This document shows positions 1-11,476 of a DNA stretch of 64,000 bases, piece after piece. The position numbers and the translations under genes are program-made. Numbering within the stretch: position 1 is the stretch's first letter; the number at the start of each line of letters is the position of its first letter. Where the stretch lies: NCBI GenBank assembly GCA_016169945.1, contig JADLSH010000393.1, positions 8,097,501 through 8,161,500 on the forward strand. Reading direction: 5' to 3'. The notes below the pieces were generated by a model. It ran no database searches. It saw only the letters and a program-made list of their open reading frames with translations, and was not told where the DNA came from. Source of the stretch: Trachythela sp. YZ-2020 (Eukaryota > Cnidaria > Anthozoa > Malacalcyonacea > Clavulariidae).

Positions 1-58
1 CAAATAATTTGAAAGTGTCTTTGATTTTAGAACATAAACAGGATAAACCAACAGTAAT

Positions 59-1710
59 TTATGTAGTAGTAATAATACATGCACTGATGTAGGATTCTAA
101 ATTTAAATATCTGCAATACCTATTGCATGCATGGATACTTATAAAATTGTCTATAGCAACCTCAGATAAATTACCAGCCGCAAACATCACCTCACTTTCT
201 GATACTAAAACTGCAGAGGCAATTTCTGGGTCGAACAAGTTAAATACCACTCCTTGAATATCAACTACCATAACTTGCTTCTTTGACTGAATGTACGAAA
301 AATGTGTTAAGCATTCAGCCTTCTGCACCAACTCATCCTCTTGGCTTTCACAAATTCCACCATCGTTATTAATATATTTTGTGAATGTGCCATCCACAAA
401 TTCTTCAACAATAACATACTCTCCATCAGGCATTTCTCCTAAGTAAATACTGCGGTATTTCAGAGTATGACCAAATGCTTCTGAAAGGTTATCTTCTGTA
501 ACTTTTTTTGAAATGTTTTCAGCAAAATTTTTGGCCAAGTGATGCATTTGTACAACCTACAAGGTAATTAGGTAAATGATATATCTTGATGATTTAAAAT
601 AATAAAGTAAAACCTACATCATAAAATATATTCAGCAAATCCTCTGTTAAGCCCTGTTGGCTTAGTTTATTTCAAGCATCTTTGAGGGGAGCTTATAATT
701 TGAGAGAGGATTCAATAGGGGGGGGGGGCTTAAATGAAGCAAGTAAGAAACAGTAGACTAATGTGAAATTGGAATTCTAAGTAGTACACATATTTCTTTG
801 TTGTGAAGGGATCTTATCTTGACAGAGATGAGGGGGGTTTATTGGGGAAGGGGTGCAAATTGGGGAATTATGGTAAAACTAATTCAACCGCTAAAAATAA
901 ATTGTAAGATCTAAAATTAAAACAAACTTCTATATTAAACTTTTCACACTTAATAGGTATTCCCAGTGCACCAGGTTTCCCTTGAAGAGTAAAATTGTCT
1001 AACATTAATAGACAGTAAAGTAGGGCACATTTTCTTAGGGGGGGGGGCATTCGATTTAATGAAATAACTGACCTTTCTTAGTTGACTTTCTACCGTTTGG
1101 TTGATTTTTTCAATTTCTGCAACTGCCTCAGGTTTGTATCTCTTTACAACCCATGTTTTATCAGAAATATCTTTGGTACTTGCTTTTTTTGCCTTGTATG
1201 CCTTCCTGAAACCACCCTCACCAAGAACATCACTGCATATTTCAAATGCGACCGGAACTGGAATAGCTGACCATATCAAAGACTCAAAATTAAATGAATA
1301 CAACTTTATTAATGTTGTTTTTGTTTGCACCAATTTACCAATTGTAGTATGGTTGATACCGACAAACTTTTAGGCACGAGCTTGGGTTTTTTATTCATCC
1401 TCGGTGGTGAACCAAAGGCAAAGCTCCTGGGAACCTTCACACTCTGGCCAAAGTCATTCACACTCTGATTACTCGCTTCAGGACAACTTTGACTGGCTTC
1501 AGCTTTAATTTCCTCGATCGCTTCGAGGCCCTCGAAGTCGCTATCAATCTCAGGTATGAAACGAACATGTACGAGTTTCAAGTTCGGGATTTGCTTGATG
1601 GTTTTACATGAAGGGCCTTGATCACCGGCCAATATATCGCACACCATCCCTGGTCCCACACGTTTCCTGTAGTACGCAGTACATGCTTTTTTAATGTTTT
1701 CCACCGTCAT
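59..1710 (-). CDS. alpha-type protein kinase, three exons
   Basis: Encodes an atypical (alpha-family) Ser/Thr protein kinase, the fold of eEF2K, myosin heavy chain kinase and the TRPM6/7 kinase domains. I place exons at 1339-1710, 1073-1282 and 59-556. All junctions are GT-AG and phase 0, giving about 359 residues. Exon 1 is a 124-residue N-terminal extension that I do not recognise. Exon 2 holds the N-lobe with a glycine-rich stretch (LGEGGFRKAYKA) and the ATP-binding lysine in WVVKRY. Exon 3 holds VVDIQGVVFN, the glycine-rich AAGNLSE loop and the zinc-binding HACNRYC motif of alpha-kinases. The stop follows that motif closely, as in small alpha-kinases with no C-terminal domain. Intron 2 contains poly-G runs. 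Domain order and motifs are seen directly; the substrate is unknown. The start ATG at 1710 lies just downstream (on the minus strand) of a short repeat cluster, so the 5' UTR may be partly repeat-derived. Confidence 0.85.
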
Positions 1711-1711
1711 C

Positions 1712-1795
1712 GGTATCCGGTCGTTTCGCCAACGAGTCGTTTCGCCAACTGTCAGTTCGCCAACGTCTTGGGTCGATTCGCCAACGTAAACATGT
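1712..1795. repeat. clustered TCGTTTCGCCAAC-type degenerate repeat
   Basis: Four copies of a motif close to TCGTTTCGCCAAC or its shortened form TTCGCCAAC follow each other directly upstream of the kinase start codon. The style resembles the subterminal repeat clusters of DNA transposons (compare the GTCGGCCAAA repeats of the MULE copies at 46.5-48.4 kb), but I see no partner copy in inverted orientation nearby. Confidence 0.6.
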
Positions 1796-2626
1796 GTGAT
1801 ATATGATATGCATATATGATAAACAAGATGTTAAATATATCAACTACAGTTGAATATAACTAACTTTTCATTAAAATGTTCCGAACTTGCAGGTTTCGAA
1901 TTTCGAATAAAAGATCTCAAACTATCCAATCGTTCAAAAATAAGCATTAATCTGGACGAAAGTAGTCATAATTTCCCTTATTGTAATATAGTTTTTATAT
2001 ATACGGCCTATTGGAAGATCACTCATTTTGTTTTCTCTTTGTATATAGTCAGTTTTATACAGTGAAATAGTCCCGTATCAAAATAAAGTTGTAATAATAA
2101 TAAAGTAATTTATATAATAAAAGAGGATTTTTTTGGTATATTATGATACACACGCTCAAATTGTCAAAACTACTTGCTAAATGGCGAAAACTAGTTATTG
2201 ACAATCATGCTAATTCTATAGAAATTCAGAAAAGAAAGGTATGCATGACTCATTTAATGGGTGTGTTTTTCCAAAAATAATACCATAGTGCTAATAATAC
2301 TTTTAATCACAAATATTGTGTTGTGTTTCATGTATAGGTGCCGCCATCTTTTCCGTATCACTATTACTATTGGACATCTTTTCATAGTGCCATTTTTTTC
2401 TCGGTGCCATTTTTCTGTGTTACCGCTATATAGCGTGTTGACGCGGTTGTTAAAAGTCGCAGACACAGTGAGAGAAACCGGCATCACCATGTAAAATATG
2501 CGTTTGTCAATGTCTTATATAAGTTAAGGGGTATTGGTTTTAGGCCACAAACATTTTCCCCACAATACATGCATGTTTAAATAAACAGAACAAAACGAAA
2601 AGATTGTTAAATATATGTATTCCAAT
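1796..2626. other. AT-rich intergenic DNA, no gene recognised
   Basis: Short overlapping ORFs on both strands at 2254-2494 lack any recognisable domain, and the rest is AT-rich and non-coding in appearance. No RNA gene or element end was recognised. Confidence 0.6.
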
Positions 2627-2856
2627 TCCAGGAATTCCTATAGGAAATTGGGCCAAAATCTAATAGGAATTCCTATAGGAAATTGGGCCAAAATCTAATA
2701 GGAACTCCTATAGGAAATCCTATAGGAATTGCTATAGGAATTTCTATAGGAAATTGGGCCAAAATCTAATGGGAATTGGAATTCCTATTGGATCCTATAG
2801 GAATTCCTATAGGAAATTGGACCAAAATCTAATAGGAATTCCTATAGGATTTTTTC
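2627..2856. repeat. imperfect tandem repeat of AGGAATTCCTATAGGAAAT units
   Basis: About five units built from AATAGGAATTCCTATAGG and AAATTGGGCCAAAATCT alternate with small variations. Each unit contains partly self-complementary blocks (GGAATTCC, CCTATAGG), so either strand could fold. No ORF is preserved. Confidence 0.8.
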
Positions 2857-3573
2857 GTAAGGGTATATATATAAAACATTGACAAAGTATTTACTGTAAT
2901 TGATGCCATCAGACAGAATTAATAATACTCTATTACAATTAACTTACATGCCTTGTGTCTCCTATTTTATTTTATTTACTCTCCCCACTAAAGCAAGACA
3001 ATTTACTTGACAAGGGGAGGCCCTTGCAGTGTTATGCTTTGATTGGGTTGTCCGCAGTGTAGTACTTTGGTAGAACAATATGTCTCTTGTACATCGGCAA
3101 ATTTAGATATTTATAATCAACTTTTCATGTTTTCAACCTGTATATATCCCGGCGTACTTAATCAACAAAAACGAATCATAAGAAGTCCAATCGACATTAA
3201 TTAGTTACTTGATACTAAGCAATAACGAATCAGCAGTCACAAAAAATACGGCCAGTTACGGATTTTTTTTCAATTTCCATACGCATGCATTTTGTTGATT
3301 TATATGCAAATTAGCCACTGTGTATTTGTGTTTTAACTGAGTACTTACTGTATCAGCACACCCAAAGTAAAGAGAAACAAGACAGTTAATGTTATATGAA
3401 GACATGAATTTGGCTATTCTTTAGATTGTTTTTTTTTGCATCAATGATATTCCATAATCAATCAATAATCAATGAAAGGTCACAGCACCACCAGTCACTG
3501 ATTTCCAATATCAATCGATATTTATTGATAACGATTTTCATTGATTAACAATTTCCTCAATTAAGTACGGTAA
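2857..3573. other. AT-rich DNA, no gene recognised
   Basis: There are no convincing ORFs. A stretch near 3440-3560 is rich in ATCAATAATCAATG-like words. Nothing else was recognised. Confidence 0.5.
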
Positions 3574-4722
3574 TTGATAAAACTAGAATAGTGAGGCGAA
3601 TAGTGCGAATAGTCGACGAATAGTACGAATAGTCCGCGAATAGTCGACGAATAGTACGAATAGTCCGCGAATAGTCGACGAATAGTACGAATAGTCGACG
3701 AATAGTACGAATAGTCCGCGAATAGTCGACGAATAGTACGAATAGTCGACGAATAGTACGAATAGTCCGCGAATAGTCGACGAATAGTACGAATAGTCGA
3801 CGAATAACACGAGACTTTGCAAGGCTTTGCACCAGTACTGTAGAACTAAACTTACCGGAGGGGGGGAGCTCTATTGACGAACATGAAATCGTGAAAACAT
3901 TCGTGATTAAATATTTGTTAAATATTTGTTTAATAGTTCCCTTACCTTTAATATTGATTATTACGTTATTACCTTTAACATTGATTTTCGAAAGTAGAAG
4001 GGGGACTCAGCCCCCCATAGCTTGAAGAAGGGGGCTTCGCCCCCAGCGCCGCCTCTTCTACAACACTGCTTTGCATGTCTTAAGAATTGAATTACTTGCA
4101 AGTATAATCAGTGTTTTAATAACTGGCCAAAAATTTACAAAAATTTATCATAAATTCCCAATAAATCAATTACACTTAATATTGTGACATCAAAGGCTAT
4201 AGAGAACATAATATTCCGCTTCGTACTATCACATGGTCAATAGGCAATAAAATCCCTATTTATTATAAATAAAGTACTATCCGAGCAGGTTGTGAGAATT
4301 TTATTTCCGAGGACGCGCACGAAACTATTTTCCGGAAACAAATATAGCGTATAGTTTACCAGCGATGCGGGATGAAATCTTCTTGCTCCACCTAGCTAAA
4401 ATCATAATAGGCCCTAAAAATCGTTAAACCAACGTAACGCAACTCATATTTAAATTTTTAACCCATTAATGAATATATATGAATATATGTGTATATATTT
4501 GTATATATTCATATATATTTGCGTCGATTTTTCGCAGATTTTTATTCGCCGACTATTCGCACTATTCGTCGACTATTCGCACTATTCGTCGACTATTCGT
4601 ACTATTCGTACTATTCGTCGACTATTCGCGGACTATTCGTACTATTCGTCGACTATTCGCGGACTATTCGTACTATTCGTCGACTATTCGCACTATTCGC
4701 CTCACTATTCTAGTTTTATCAA
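3574..4722. mobile_element. foldback element with minisatellite inverted arms
   Basis: The ends are exact inverted copies starting TTGATAAAACTAGAATAGTG. Each arm (roughly 3574-3806 and 4535-4722) consists of alternating units GAATAGTACGAATAGTCGAC and GAATAGTCCGC, in opposite orientation on the two sides. The centre is AT-rich and encodes nothing I recognise. The several ORFs that read through the arms are by-products of the repeat. No clear target duplication is visible, so superfamily assignment is not possible; it is best described as a non-autonomous foldback or MITE-like element. Confidence 0.75.
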
Positions 4723-5148
4723 GCCAATTTATATGCAAAAATATAAATTTAAGTTAATGGAGCAATGCTCACGGTAATTGGCAAATGGCAATTTCAATGC
4801 TATATAACTCAGGGGTCTGATTACAGTTTCATGTTATCACAACTAAAATATGCGGCTGATGGTGATGAAAGGTCACCTGGTTCATATCATGTCTGAAATA
4901 TCAAAGGTTACTTTGTATTCATCAGTTGTGCACGTGCACGGCAGATGACACAGAATTCCTACAACCAATCAGAATGTTACCTGCTTAATTTGACATAAAT
5001 GTAACCAATCATAAACCAGGAAAATGAATACAATAGATAAAGCATGCTCGCAAGAGATCACTTTGTTCTAAAGTTCCAACGAGGCACACTACAGGTTACA
5101 AAGCTGCGAAACTTTTATTCATCTATTGCTTATAAATAATTCATCGCT
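4723..5148. promoter_or_regulatory. possible 5' region of the retrotransposon, with CCAAT motifs
   Basis: This stretch precedes the first gag codons. AACCAATCA occurs near 4965 and 5006, in the sense orientation relative to the downstream ORFs. No defined terminal repeat was identified, so the left boundary of the retrotransposon is uncertain. Confidence 0.3.
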
Positions 5149-6374
5149 ATGCCTCCAGTTCGACGCGTAAGAATACGAAATGCAAATGAAGGAAGTGCGT
5201 CAAGCAATAACGTTTCCAACATCAGACATAATGTAGTTAATACCATTACAAGTCTTCGAAGACAGTGCGCCGAGAAAGGACTACCAACACATGGACGTCG
5301 AAATGCGTTAGTTGCTCGCTTACAACACCACGCCACAACTAACGTGAATTTACGCGTGTCTACAAACGAAGACTCGCAACCAGCGCCTACGGAATCACTA
5401 ACCTTGCCTATGGAATCGCAACAACTTCTTTCAGAAGCGCAGCAGGCACAAATTCAGTCGATAGCCTCTCGTTGTATTGAACAAGCTGCGGCCGAGATAG
5501 CGTCCAACGCAGCCCGGGCTGCCGTCCAAGCAATGTTAAACTCGACGTCTTGTGCTAGTGGAAGCAACGCGGCCAACAGCATTCCAGTCATCCTAGACGA
5601 ACGCGAAGTGCGCGAAGGCAATATTCCACACTAACTGCAAATCAGTCGACCAACGCCACAGTACAGCGAATTCCCTACGGAAATGGCTTCCACGAGGTTC
5701 CTGCGACATACGTCAAGCAAATCCAGTCGGGTGAGTTTTTTGACTTAGCTAAACTTCTACCTAAAAACATGTCGATGGGCAACCAATCCGATGAGCCCAT
5801 AATCTTAACGCTTGAGAACACGGTGATTAAGGCCAAAAAGGCATCTCAGCCAACCGCTAGAATCACCGATATTGAACAGTGGACAACCGCGTACACCTCG
5901 TATATGAGCGTTATGACCCATCAGTTTCCCGGTCGGGCCCAAGAACTTATCCAATATATGAGTTTGATACGCCATGCTGCCCAAACTCACCGGGGCCTGG
6001 GTTGGTGTATATACGACCACAAATTCCGATGTAAAGCCGCACTTAACCCTAGTCTCGACTGGTCCATTCTTGATCAACAACTTTGGCTGATGATATTTAC
6101 CACAGCACCGGATATGCTTGCACGACAATATCCAATTTTTGCCAATGGACCCCAAAACCGGGCTTCCTCAGGGGGCGAACGAGGAGGCTCTTGTCATGAA
6201 TTCAACCGAATGGGTCTGTGTTCCCGGCAGTCATGCCAATACCGCCACCTATGTAACAGGTGCAATCAACCACACCCAGGGTATCTCTGCCCCTCCTTCA
6301 AATCCACACAAGCTGAGGATAATGAGCAAATCTCAAAACGAGGTCACAAAACTTCAAGATCAAAACGTGACTGA
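5149..6374 (+). pseudogene. gag-like ORF of DIRS/Ngaro element, one frameshift
   Basis: The nucleocapsid-type protein of the retrotransposon. The first frame (5149-5634) begins MPPVRRVRIRN and contains a SAP-like helix-linker-helix segment (TSLRRQCAEKGLPTHGR) near residues 30-60. A -1/+1 shift at about 5605-5632 leads into a second open frame that continues upstream of its first ATG (5769) as QSGEFFDLAKLLPKN and ends at 6374. The C-terminal part has a Cys/His cluster (CHEFNRMGLCSRQSCQYRHLC followed by CNRCNQPHPGYLC), typical of DIRS gag proteins. Reading the two frames as one protein is my inference from this continuity. The end overlaps the start of the pol frame. Confidence 0.7.
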
Positions 6375-6375
6375 A

Positions 6376-8429
6376 GTAATACCATTACCTACCCCTGTTT
6401 CTGTTCACAACCTAGAAGAAGCTCTGTCTGGTCATCCAGACAAAAATTTTGTTTCAGAGCTTTGTAACGTTTTTACTCATGGTGTGCACATAGGTTTTCA
6501 GGGGCAACGCACCCCCAGGTTTTCAAAAAATTTGCCTACTGCTTTTGCCAATCCGGAAACTGTTTCCTCGAATTTAGCAACTGAAGCAGGGTTCTCACTT
6601 TTAAGGAAATTTCCTTAAACTAAGGAAATTTCGACCGTTTTTTACTTTTTTAAGGAATTGTTTGAGGAATTATATTTTTTAAGGAATTTCTAAGGAATTC
6701 TGAATTTTATCTGAAATAATTACTTTTATTAACAAAAATCATGAAAATTGAACAAAATGTGACAACAAATAAAAATTGTTGTTATTAATACGAGTCTGAC
6801 TAGTGTTGACAGTTGTTTTACACTTGTTTATATTGTCTATTTGACTGATGATAACAAAATTAATTTTTCCCGCCTTTCCCCCCGCCTTTTTACACTAGTT
6901 TCCAGGCGTCATATTCCTGGGAACCAGGCTCGGTCACGGTTTTAAGGAAATTTTAGTCAATCTAAGGAATTTTTACCCTGAATCTAAGGATTTCCTAACA
7001 ACAGGATGTGAGAGCCCTGAACTGAAGTTTCTCTTGGCCGCATGGCTGGCCCTTTTGACTCTCCCCCCTTTCAGAATTTTCAGGTTTCACCAATTGGCTT
7101 GGTACCTAAAAAGAATTCAAGCAAATTCCGCACAATTTTTCATTTGTCTTATCCGAAATCAGGCTCAACCAGCATAAATCATAGCATTTCGAAAGAAGAT
7201 TTTAGTCTCCAGTATATCACAATAGATGATGCTATCAAGGGTATTCAGCGTTTTGGCTCAGGCTGCTTCCTGGCTAAAACCGACATTGAATCGGCTTTTA
7301 GGCTAGTCCCAATCCATCCAGATGACTATGAGCTGTTAGGCATGTGCTGGGAGGGGAAGTATTATTATGATAAGGTTCTACCATTTGGGTTACGGAGTGC
7401 CCCATCCATCTTTAACCGACTTTCAGATGCACTTGAATGGATCCTACTCCATAACTGTAACATCTCATTTGTATGTCATATTCTTGATGATTTCCTTCTC
7501 ATTGAGCCCCCAGCAGTTACACCACCTTTGGACGGGGTTTGTCAACAAAGTTTAACAAAAATGTTATCTACCTTTGAAAGCATTAAGATCCCAATAGCTC
7601 CAGGGAAAACACAAGGCCCCTCGCAAGTACTTGAGTTTTTAGGCATCCTATTAGACACTGTAAACATGAAAGCCAGTCTACCTCGAGACAAAATTGAGAG
7701 GCTGCATGCCATCTTTGAGCAATTTCAACATAGACGGTCCTGTACTCTAAAAGAATTGCAGTCTTTAATAGGCACCCTAAACTTTGCATGTAAAGTAGTG
7801 CCCCCTGGGCGGCCCTTCTTACAACGCATGATTGCTCTAACTAGAAACATCAAGAAACCACATCACCACATTAAGCTAAATTCTGGTTTCTTCCAAGATC
7901 TTGAAATGTGGAAGAAGTTTATTTCCAACTGGAATGGGGCAAATTTCTTTCTGTCTTCAGAGTGGCATGACTCTGATACTTTAGTGCTACATACTGATGC
8001 CTCTGGCACATTGGGGTTTGGGGTATTTTTGGGAAGAAGTGGTTTCAGGGAGCATGGAAACCAAATCAAAGACTAGGCCAGCCTGGTATAAGTATATCTT
8101 GGCAGGAGTTCTTTGCAATAGTTGTAGCATGTCATATCTGGGGTGACCTCCTTCGGGACCACCGGGTTAGGTTTCATTGCGATAATGAGGCTGTGGTGAC
8201 CATTATTAATACTAAACGTTCCCGAATCCCCAGGGTTATGGACTTACTGCGTCATCTAACACTCCTAACCTTGCGGCACAATATATACATCCACGCTGTG
8301 CATATTCCTGGTAAACACAATGACATAGCCGATGCAATTTCTCGTTTTCAATTTCAGAGGTTTCGACAATTGGCTCCGGATGCAGATACCAGTCCCTGCC
8401 AAATTCCAGAAACTGTAATGACTCTCTGA
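6376..8429 (+). pseudogene. pol: reverse transcriptase and RNase H of DIRS/Ngaro element
   Basis: Reverse transcriptase is read in one frame from about 6376 to 6586, then from 7028 to 8073 after removing the MITE and one target duplication. The rejoined reading frame is uninterrupted at the insertion point. Visible RT motifs are SPIGLVPKK, FLAKTDIESAF, LPFGLRSAPSIFNRL and HILDDFLL (the catalytic DD). RNase H begins at LHTDASGTLGFGVF. A frameshift near 8035 is followed by the rest of the domain (HCDNEAV and NDIADAISR, containing acidic catalytic positions) up to 8429. The protein would supply cDNA synthesis, but this copy is inactive because of the shift and the insertion. Confidence 0.8.
6587..7019. 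mobile_element. hAT-type MITE inside the retrotransposon
   Basis: The 433-bp insert has ends CAGGGTTCTCAC and GTGAGAGCCCTG and is flanked by an exact 8-bp duplication AACTGAAG (6579-6586 and 7020-7027). An 8-bp duplication and CAGGG ends are the hallmark of the hAT superfamily. The interior is AT-rich with repeated TAAGGAAATTT words and no coding capacity, so it was mobilised by a transposase made elsewhere. Removing it restores the pol frame. Confidence 0.92.
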
Positions 8430-9387
8430 ATGAGGACATCCAACATTATATAAATTTATCTCTAGCATCTGCAACACAACAAACTTATAGTTCTGGAGAA
8501 AAACGCTTTATAACATTCATCCAGTTATACAAGAGAAAAATATTGACCAGTGTATACCAGCTGACGAAGTGCTGTTGACAGAATTTGTCGCATTTCTTGC
8601 AAAATCTATCAAATATCCTTCCATAAAAACATATTTAGCAGCAGTTCGTCACTACCACATTCGGCATGGTTTCCAGTTAAATTTGCACAAAATGTTACGC
8701 CTGCAACTTGTGTTACGAGGAATTAAACGCTCCCATGGCGACAAAATTAGAGTCCGCCTCCCAATCACAATCCACCATTTGCGGCTTTTTAGAATGTTAC
8801 TTGGCATACCCAACACACCAAGTTTTGATTCCCTGATGATCTGGGCAGCCATGACATTAGCCTTTTTTGGGTTTCTCCGTCTTGGAGAGTTAACATGCAA
8901 CTGTAAATTCAATCCGAACATACATCTTACCCGAGATAGCGTCCTCTTTGCACCTAGACTTGGCACAAAGGTCCAGATTCCATGACTGTCCATATTAAGA
9001 GTCCAAGACTGACCCATTTCGCCTGGGTCATACTATAACAGTTGGGGCCACTAATTCTGATATTTGTCCAGTACAAGCTTTACAAAACTATCTGTCACTA
9101 CAACCACCCACAACTGGTCCTCTGTTTATCCATGCATCAGGTAAACCTCTCACAAAACAAAATTTAACCACTGAAACTAGGAAGCTGCTCACTAAATCTG
9201 GCTTCGAGGCTTTGAATTATGCTGGTCATAGCTATAGAATAGGTGCAGCAACGACTGCAGCGGAAGCAAAATTACCGTCATGGCTTATTAAAACCTTAGG
9301 ACGGTGGTCATCTGACTGCTATGAACGTTATATCCAGACACCTACTTCTACGTTATCAGGAGTATCAGCCATGCTGGCCAAAACTTA
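8430..9387 (+). pseudogene. tyrosine recombinase of DIRS/Ngaro element
   Basis: The site-specific recombinase that integrates the cDNA of this retrotransposon order. The SAM-like N-terminal part is read at 8569-8985 (YPSIKTYLAAVRHYHIRHG) with the catalytic-domain start FFGFLRLGELT carrying the first Arg. A frameshift near 8985 leads to a second open frame from about 8983 to 9387 with HSYRIGAATTA (the H-x-x-R pair), GRWSSDCYERYI (Trp and nucleophilic Tyr) and the stop. All catalytic positions are therefore present, but the frame is broken. The segment 8430-8570 shows related sequence in another frame, so the N-terminus is also shifted. Confidence 0.8.
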
Positions 9388-10735
9388 ATTCTATTGCAAA
9401 AGAGAGAATAATATTATATCTAAGAATATATGTGTGTGCGCATATATATACATATATGCATATTTATATGTATACATGCCAATTTGCATATTTATGTGCG
9501 GGCTTTTTTCGTCTATGGGGAATACACTTTGTGTATTTGTGGGGTTGAAGTGCTCCCAATGATCACCTTCAGGCCCATAGACTCAGGTTACCTTAATGTA
9601 CAGATAATCAGTCGAATCGTAGGGACTGGCCAAGGGGATTATGACCTCGTGGTTCAGGTTGATGTTAGAGGGGGTCGCTACCCTTCTGGCAGGGCTCTAT
9701 TGGGGATTATGACCCCTATAGGGCATTCAGTCTCTCCTAGTGGGGCTTATAGATCCCCCACAGGAGGAAAGCATAAGGCCTTAATGAGTCTTTTGGGATG
9801 TACACAGCTTTACAACAGTACAGTATGTTAAACCGGAGTACTTCACCCCCATGACCCATTCTCCCACACAAAAATTCGTATCACTTGTGTTTGATTTTAG
9901 TCGTAGTATTCTCCCAAGAGCAATTGAATCATTAAATTACCATTAAGTACGTGGGATATATACATGGAGAGCACATATTAATGATATTATGTTAATTAAC
10001 TATATATACTGTATACAGCTAAATAAATTAAGGTTGTCCACTTGTCCTCGATATAATATGTTTCCATACAACATAAAACTTTAATTCACAACTTTTGTCA
10101 CAATTTTACTATTGAGTTCAGTCTGCATTTGAACTGAAAGAGTTGGAATTGGAAGTATACTCGATACCTTTGAAGTCTTTGTGGCGCTACTGAGTTCATA
10201 TAGCACAGATCAACGATAAACTGTTGAACCATTTATCCATTGACACGTTTTATATATTAAATCTGTATACATTTTGTATACCAGCATCTGTTACAACATT
10301 TTGTGCCACTTCCTTCACTTTAAAGCAAGTTCTCGAGTAATAGTTCACCATAGTATTATCGATAAACATATATATCCAATTTTATAGATCTACAGTGTAG
10401 GAACTAACATGACTTCAATCCATTGTGCTTCGATGAAATAACTCAAAACACTGAAGATTGCATTGCGTTTTGCCTTCACTCCTCTTAATTGTCAATTTGT
10501 CATCACACATTATGTGACACATACAAAACATTATATATTTTCACCCCCCGTCCAAAAAATCCCGCGTGGAGAAATAAGCCACGTTCCTGATGTCACGTGG
10601 TCACCCTTTACCAGTGCTATGCCCCAGCAGGCTAGCGCTGGGTACGAGTTTGACAATTATTGTCCCGAACAGCCCAAATGTTATTGTAACATGAAGTACT
10701 AAATCGATGACTGTTACAGGCGAGGGGTAAATTAC
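9388..10735. other. no gene recognised; AT microsatellite and weak inverted pair
   Basis: It contains an alternating purine/pyrimidine tract (about 9425-9480, CATATATATACATATATG type), GGGGATTATGACC-like repeated words near 9640 and 9705, and the inverted pair noted with the retrotransposon. ORFs here have no recognisable domain. Confidence 0.4.
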
Positions 10736-10965
10736 TCTAAAAAATCTTCGTACACTTCGCGAAAAATCCCAAAAAATCTTACAAAAAATCCCAAAATCCT
10801 GCAAAAATCCTAAAAATCTTGAAGAATCTACAAAAATCCCAAAAAATCCCAAGAAATCTCAAAAAGTCCCAAATGATCTCTAAAAGTCCCAAAAAATCCC
10901 TAAAAATCCCAAGAAGTTTCTAAAAATCCCAAAAAATCTATAAAAAACCCTTTTAAAATCTCACT
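10736..10965. repeat. AAAATCCC / AAAATCT simple repeat
   Basis: An irregular run of AAAAATCCC-like words is preceded by GAGGGGTAAATTACTC. The same combination occurs in inverted orientation at about 43965-44095, so this is a dispersed family rather than random simple sequence. Confidence 0.7.
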
Positions 10966-11187
10966 ACAATGCCCCTAAATATCCACTTGAAACCCTTAAC
11001 CACCTTCCATTTATGGTGAAATACTTCATATAAGATTTTTATCAAGAATTTGATCACACGTTGGAACGTTTTCGTCGTTTTGGTTCTAAAATGACGTCCA
11101 GTTACTCTTGAAATCATGAAATCTTTATTTTCAAGAGCAAAATCAACGTGAGTACGTTTGTTGCTTTAATATTTACATATTTTTGCA
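10966..11187. other. unassigned left flank of IS3EU-1
   Basis: AT-rich sequence up to the 6-bp target duplication TGAATT at 11188-11193. If the gene at 18.35-23.2 kb started before the transposon inserted, its missing 5' exons should lie here or further left, but I cannot identify one. Confidence 0.35.
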
Positions 11188-11193
11188 TGAATT

Positions 11194-11426
11194 TATGCTT
11201 GCCCATAGCGGACAAAAAGTCGAACAGTCAAACATAAAATTCGAAGTTGAAGTGGTGCAAATCGAACTCGAATTAATGCTGAATCGAACTCGAATTCATA
11301 CAAATCGAAGTCGAATTCATACAAATCGAAGTCGAATTCATACAAATCGAAGTCGAAGTGACGCAAATCGAAGTCGAAGTTTTCATGAATAAATTATCAT
11401 ATTTCGACTTGAAAAACCAGGTGCGC
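11194..11426. repeat. left inverted repeat of IS3EU-1 with internal minisatellite
   Basis: Complementary to 18047-18279. The middle consists of three copies of AATTCATACAAATCGAAGTCG plus shorter related units based on AAATCGAAGTCG. Such subterminal arrays commonly act as multiple transposase binding sites; that role is inferred here. Confidence 0.9.
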
Positions 11427-11476
11427 ATAATCTGCATAAATTATGTAAATTGGCGGGAGTCTATCATGAAGTCAAA

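Larger units (their letters stand above)
5149..9387 (+). mobile_element. tyrosine-recombinase retrotransposon (DIRS/Ngaro type), decayed
   Basis: The order is gag with a SAP-like start and zinc finger, then reverse transcriptase, RNase H and tyrosine recombinase, which defines the DIRS order. I find no DNA methyltransferase domain after RNase H, which fits Ngaro-like rather than classical DIRS elements, but decay could have removed it. Several frameshifts separate the domains, and a hAT-type MITE (6587-7019) interrupts pol. A weak inverted pair (about 9541-9558 and 9834-9852, GGGGTTGAAGTGCTCC type) lies beyond the recombinase and could be part of its complex terminal repeats. Boundaries are given by the outermost coding sequence only. 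Confidence 0.85.

Noticed and set aside
2254..2494. Overlapping 77-78 codon ORFs on both strands
   Set aside because: Opposite-strand shadows of each other with low-complexity content and no homologue I recognise.
3557..4777. Overlapping ORFs rich in RTIRRLFVLFVDYS
   Set aside because: Products of the minisatellite arms of the foldback element, present in several frames and both orientations.
9430..9831. 133-codon ORF after the tyrosine recombinase
   Set aside because: Starts in an AT microsatellite and has no recognisable domain; likely terminal non-coding sequence of the retrotransposon.
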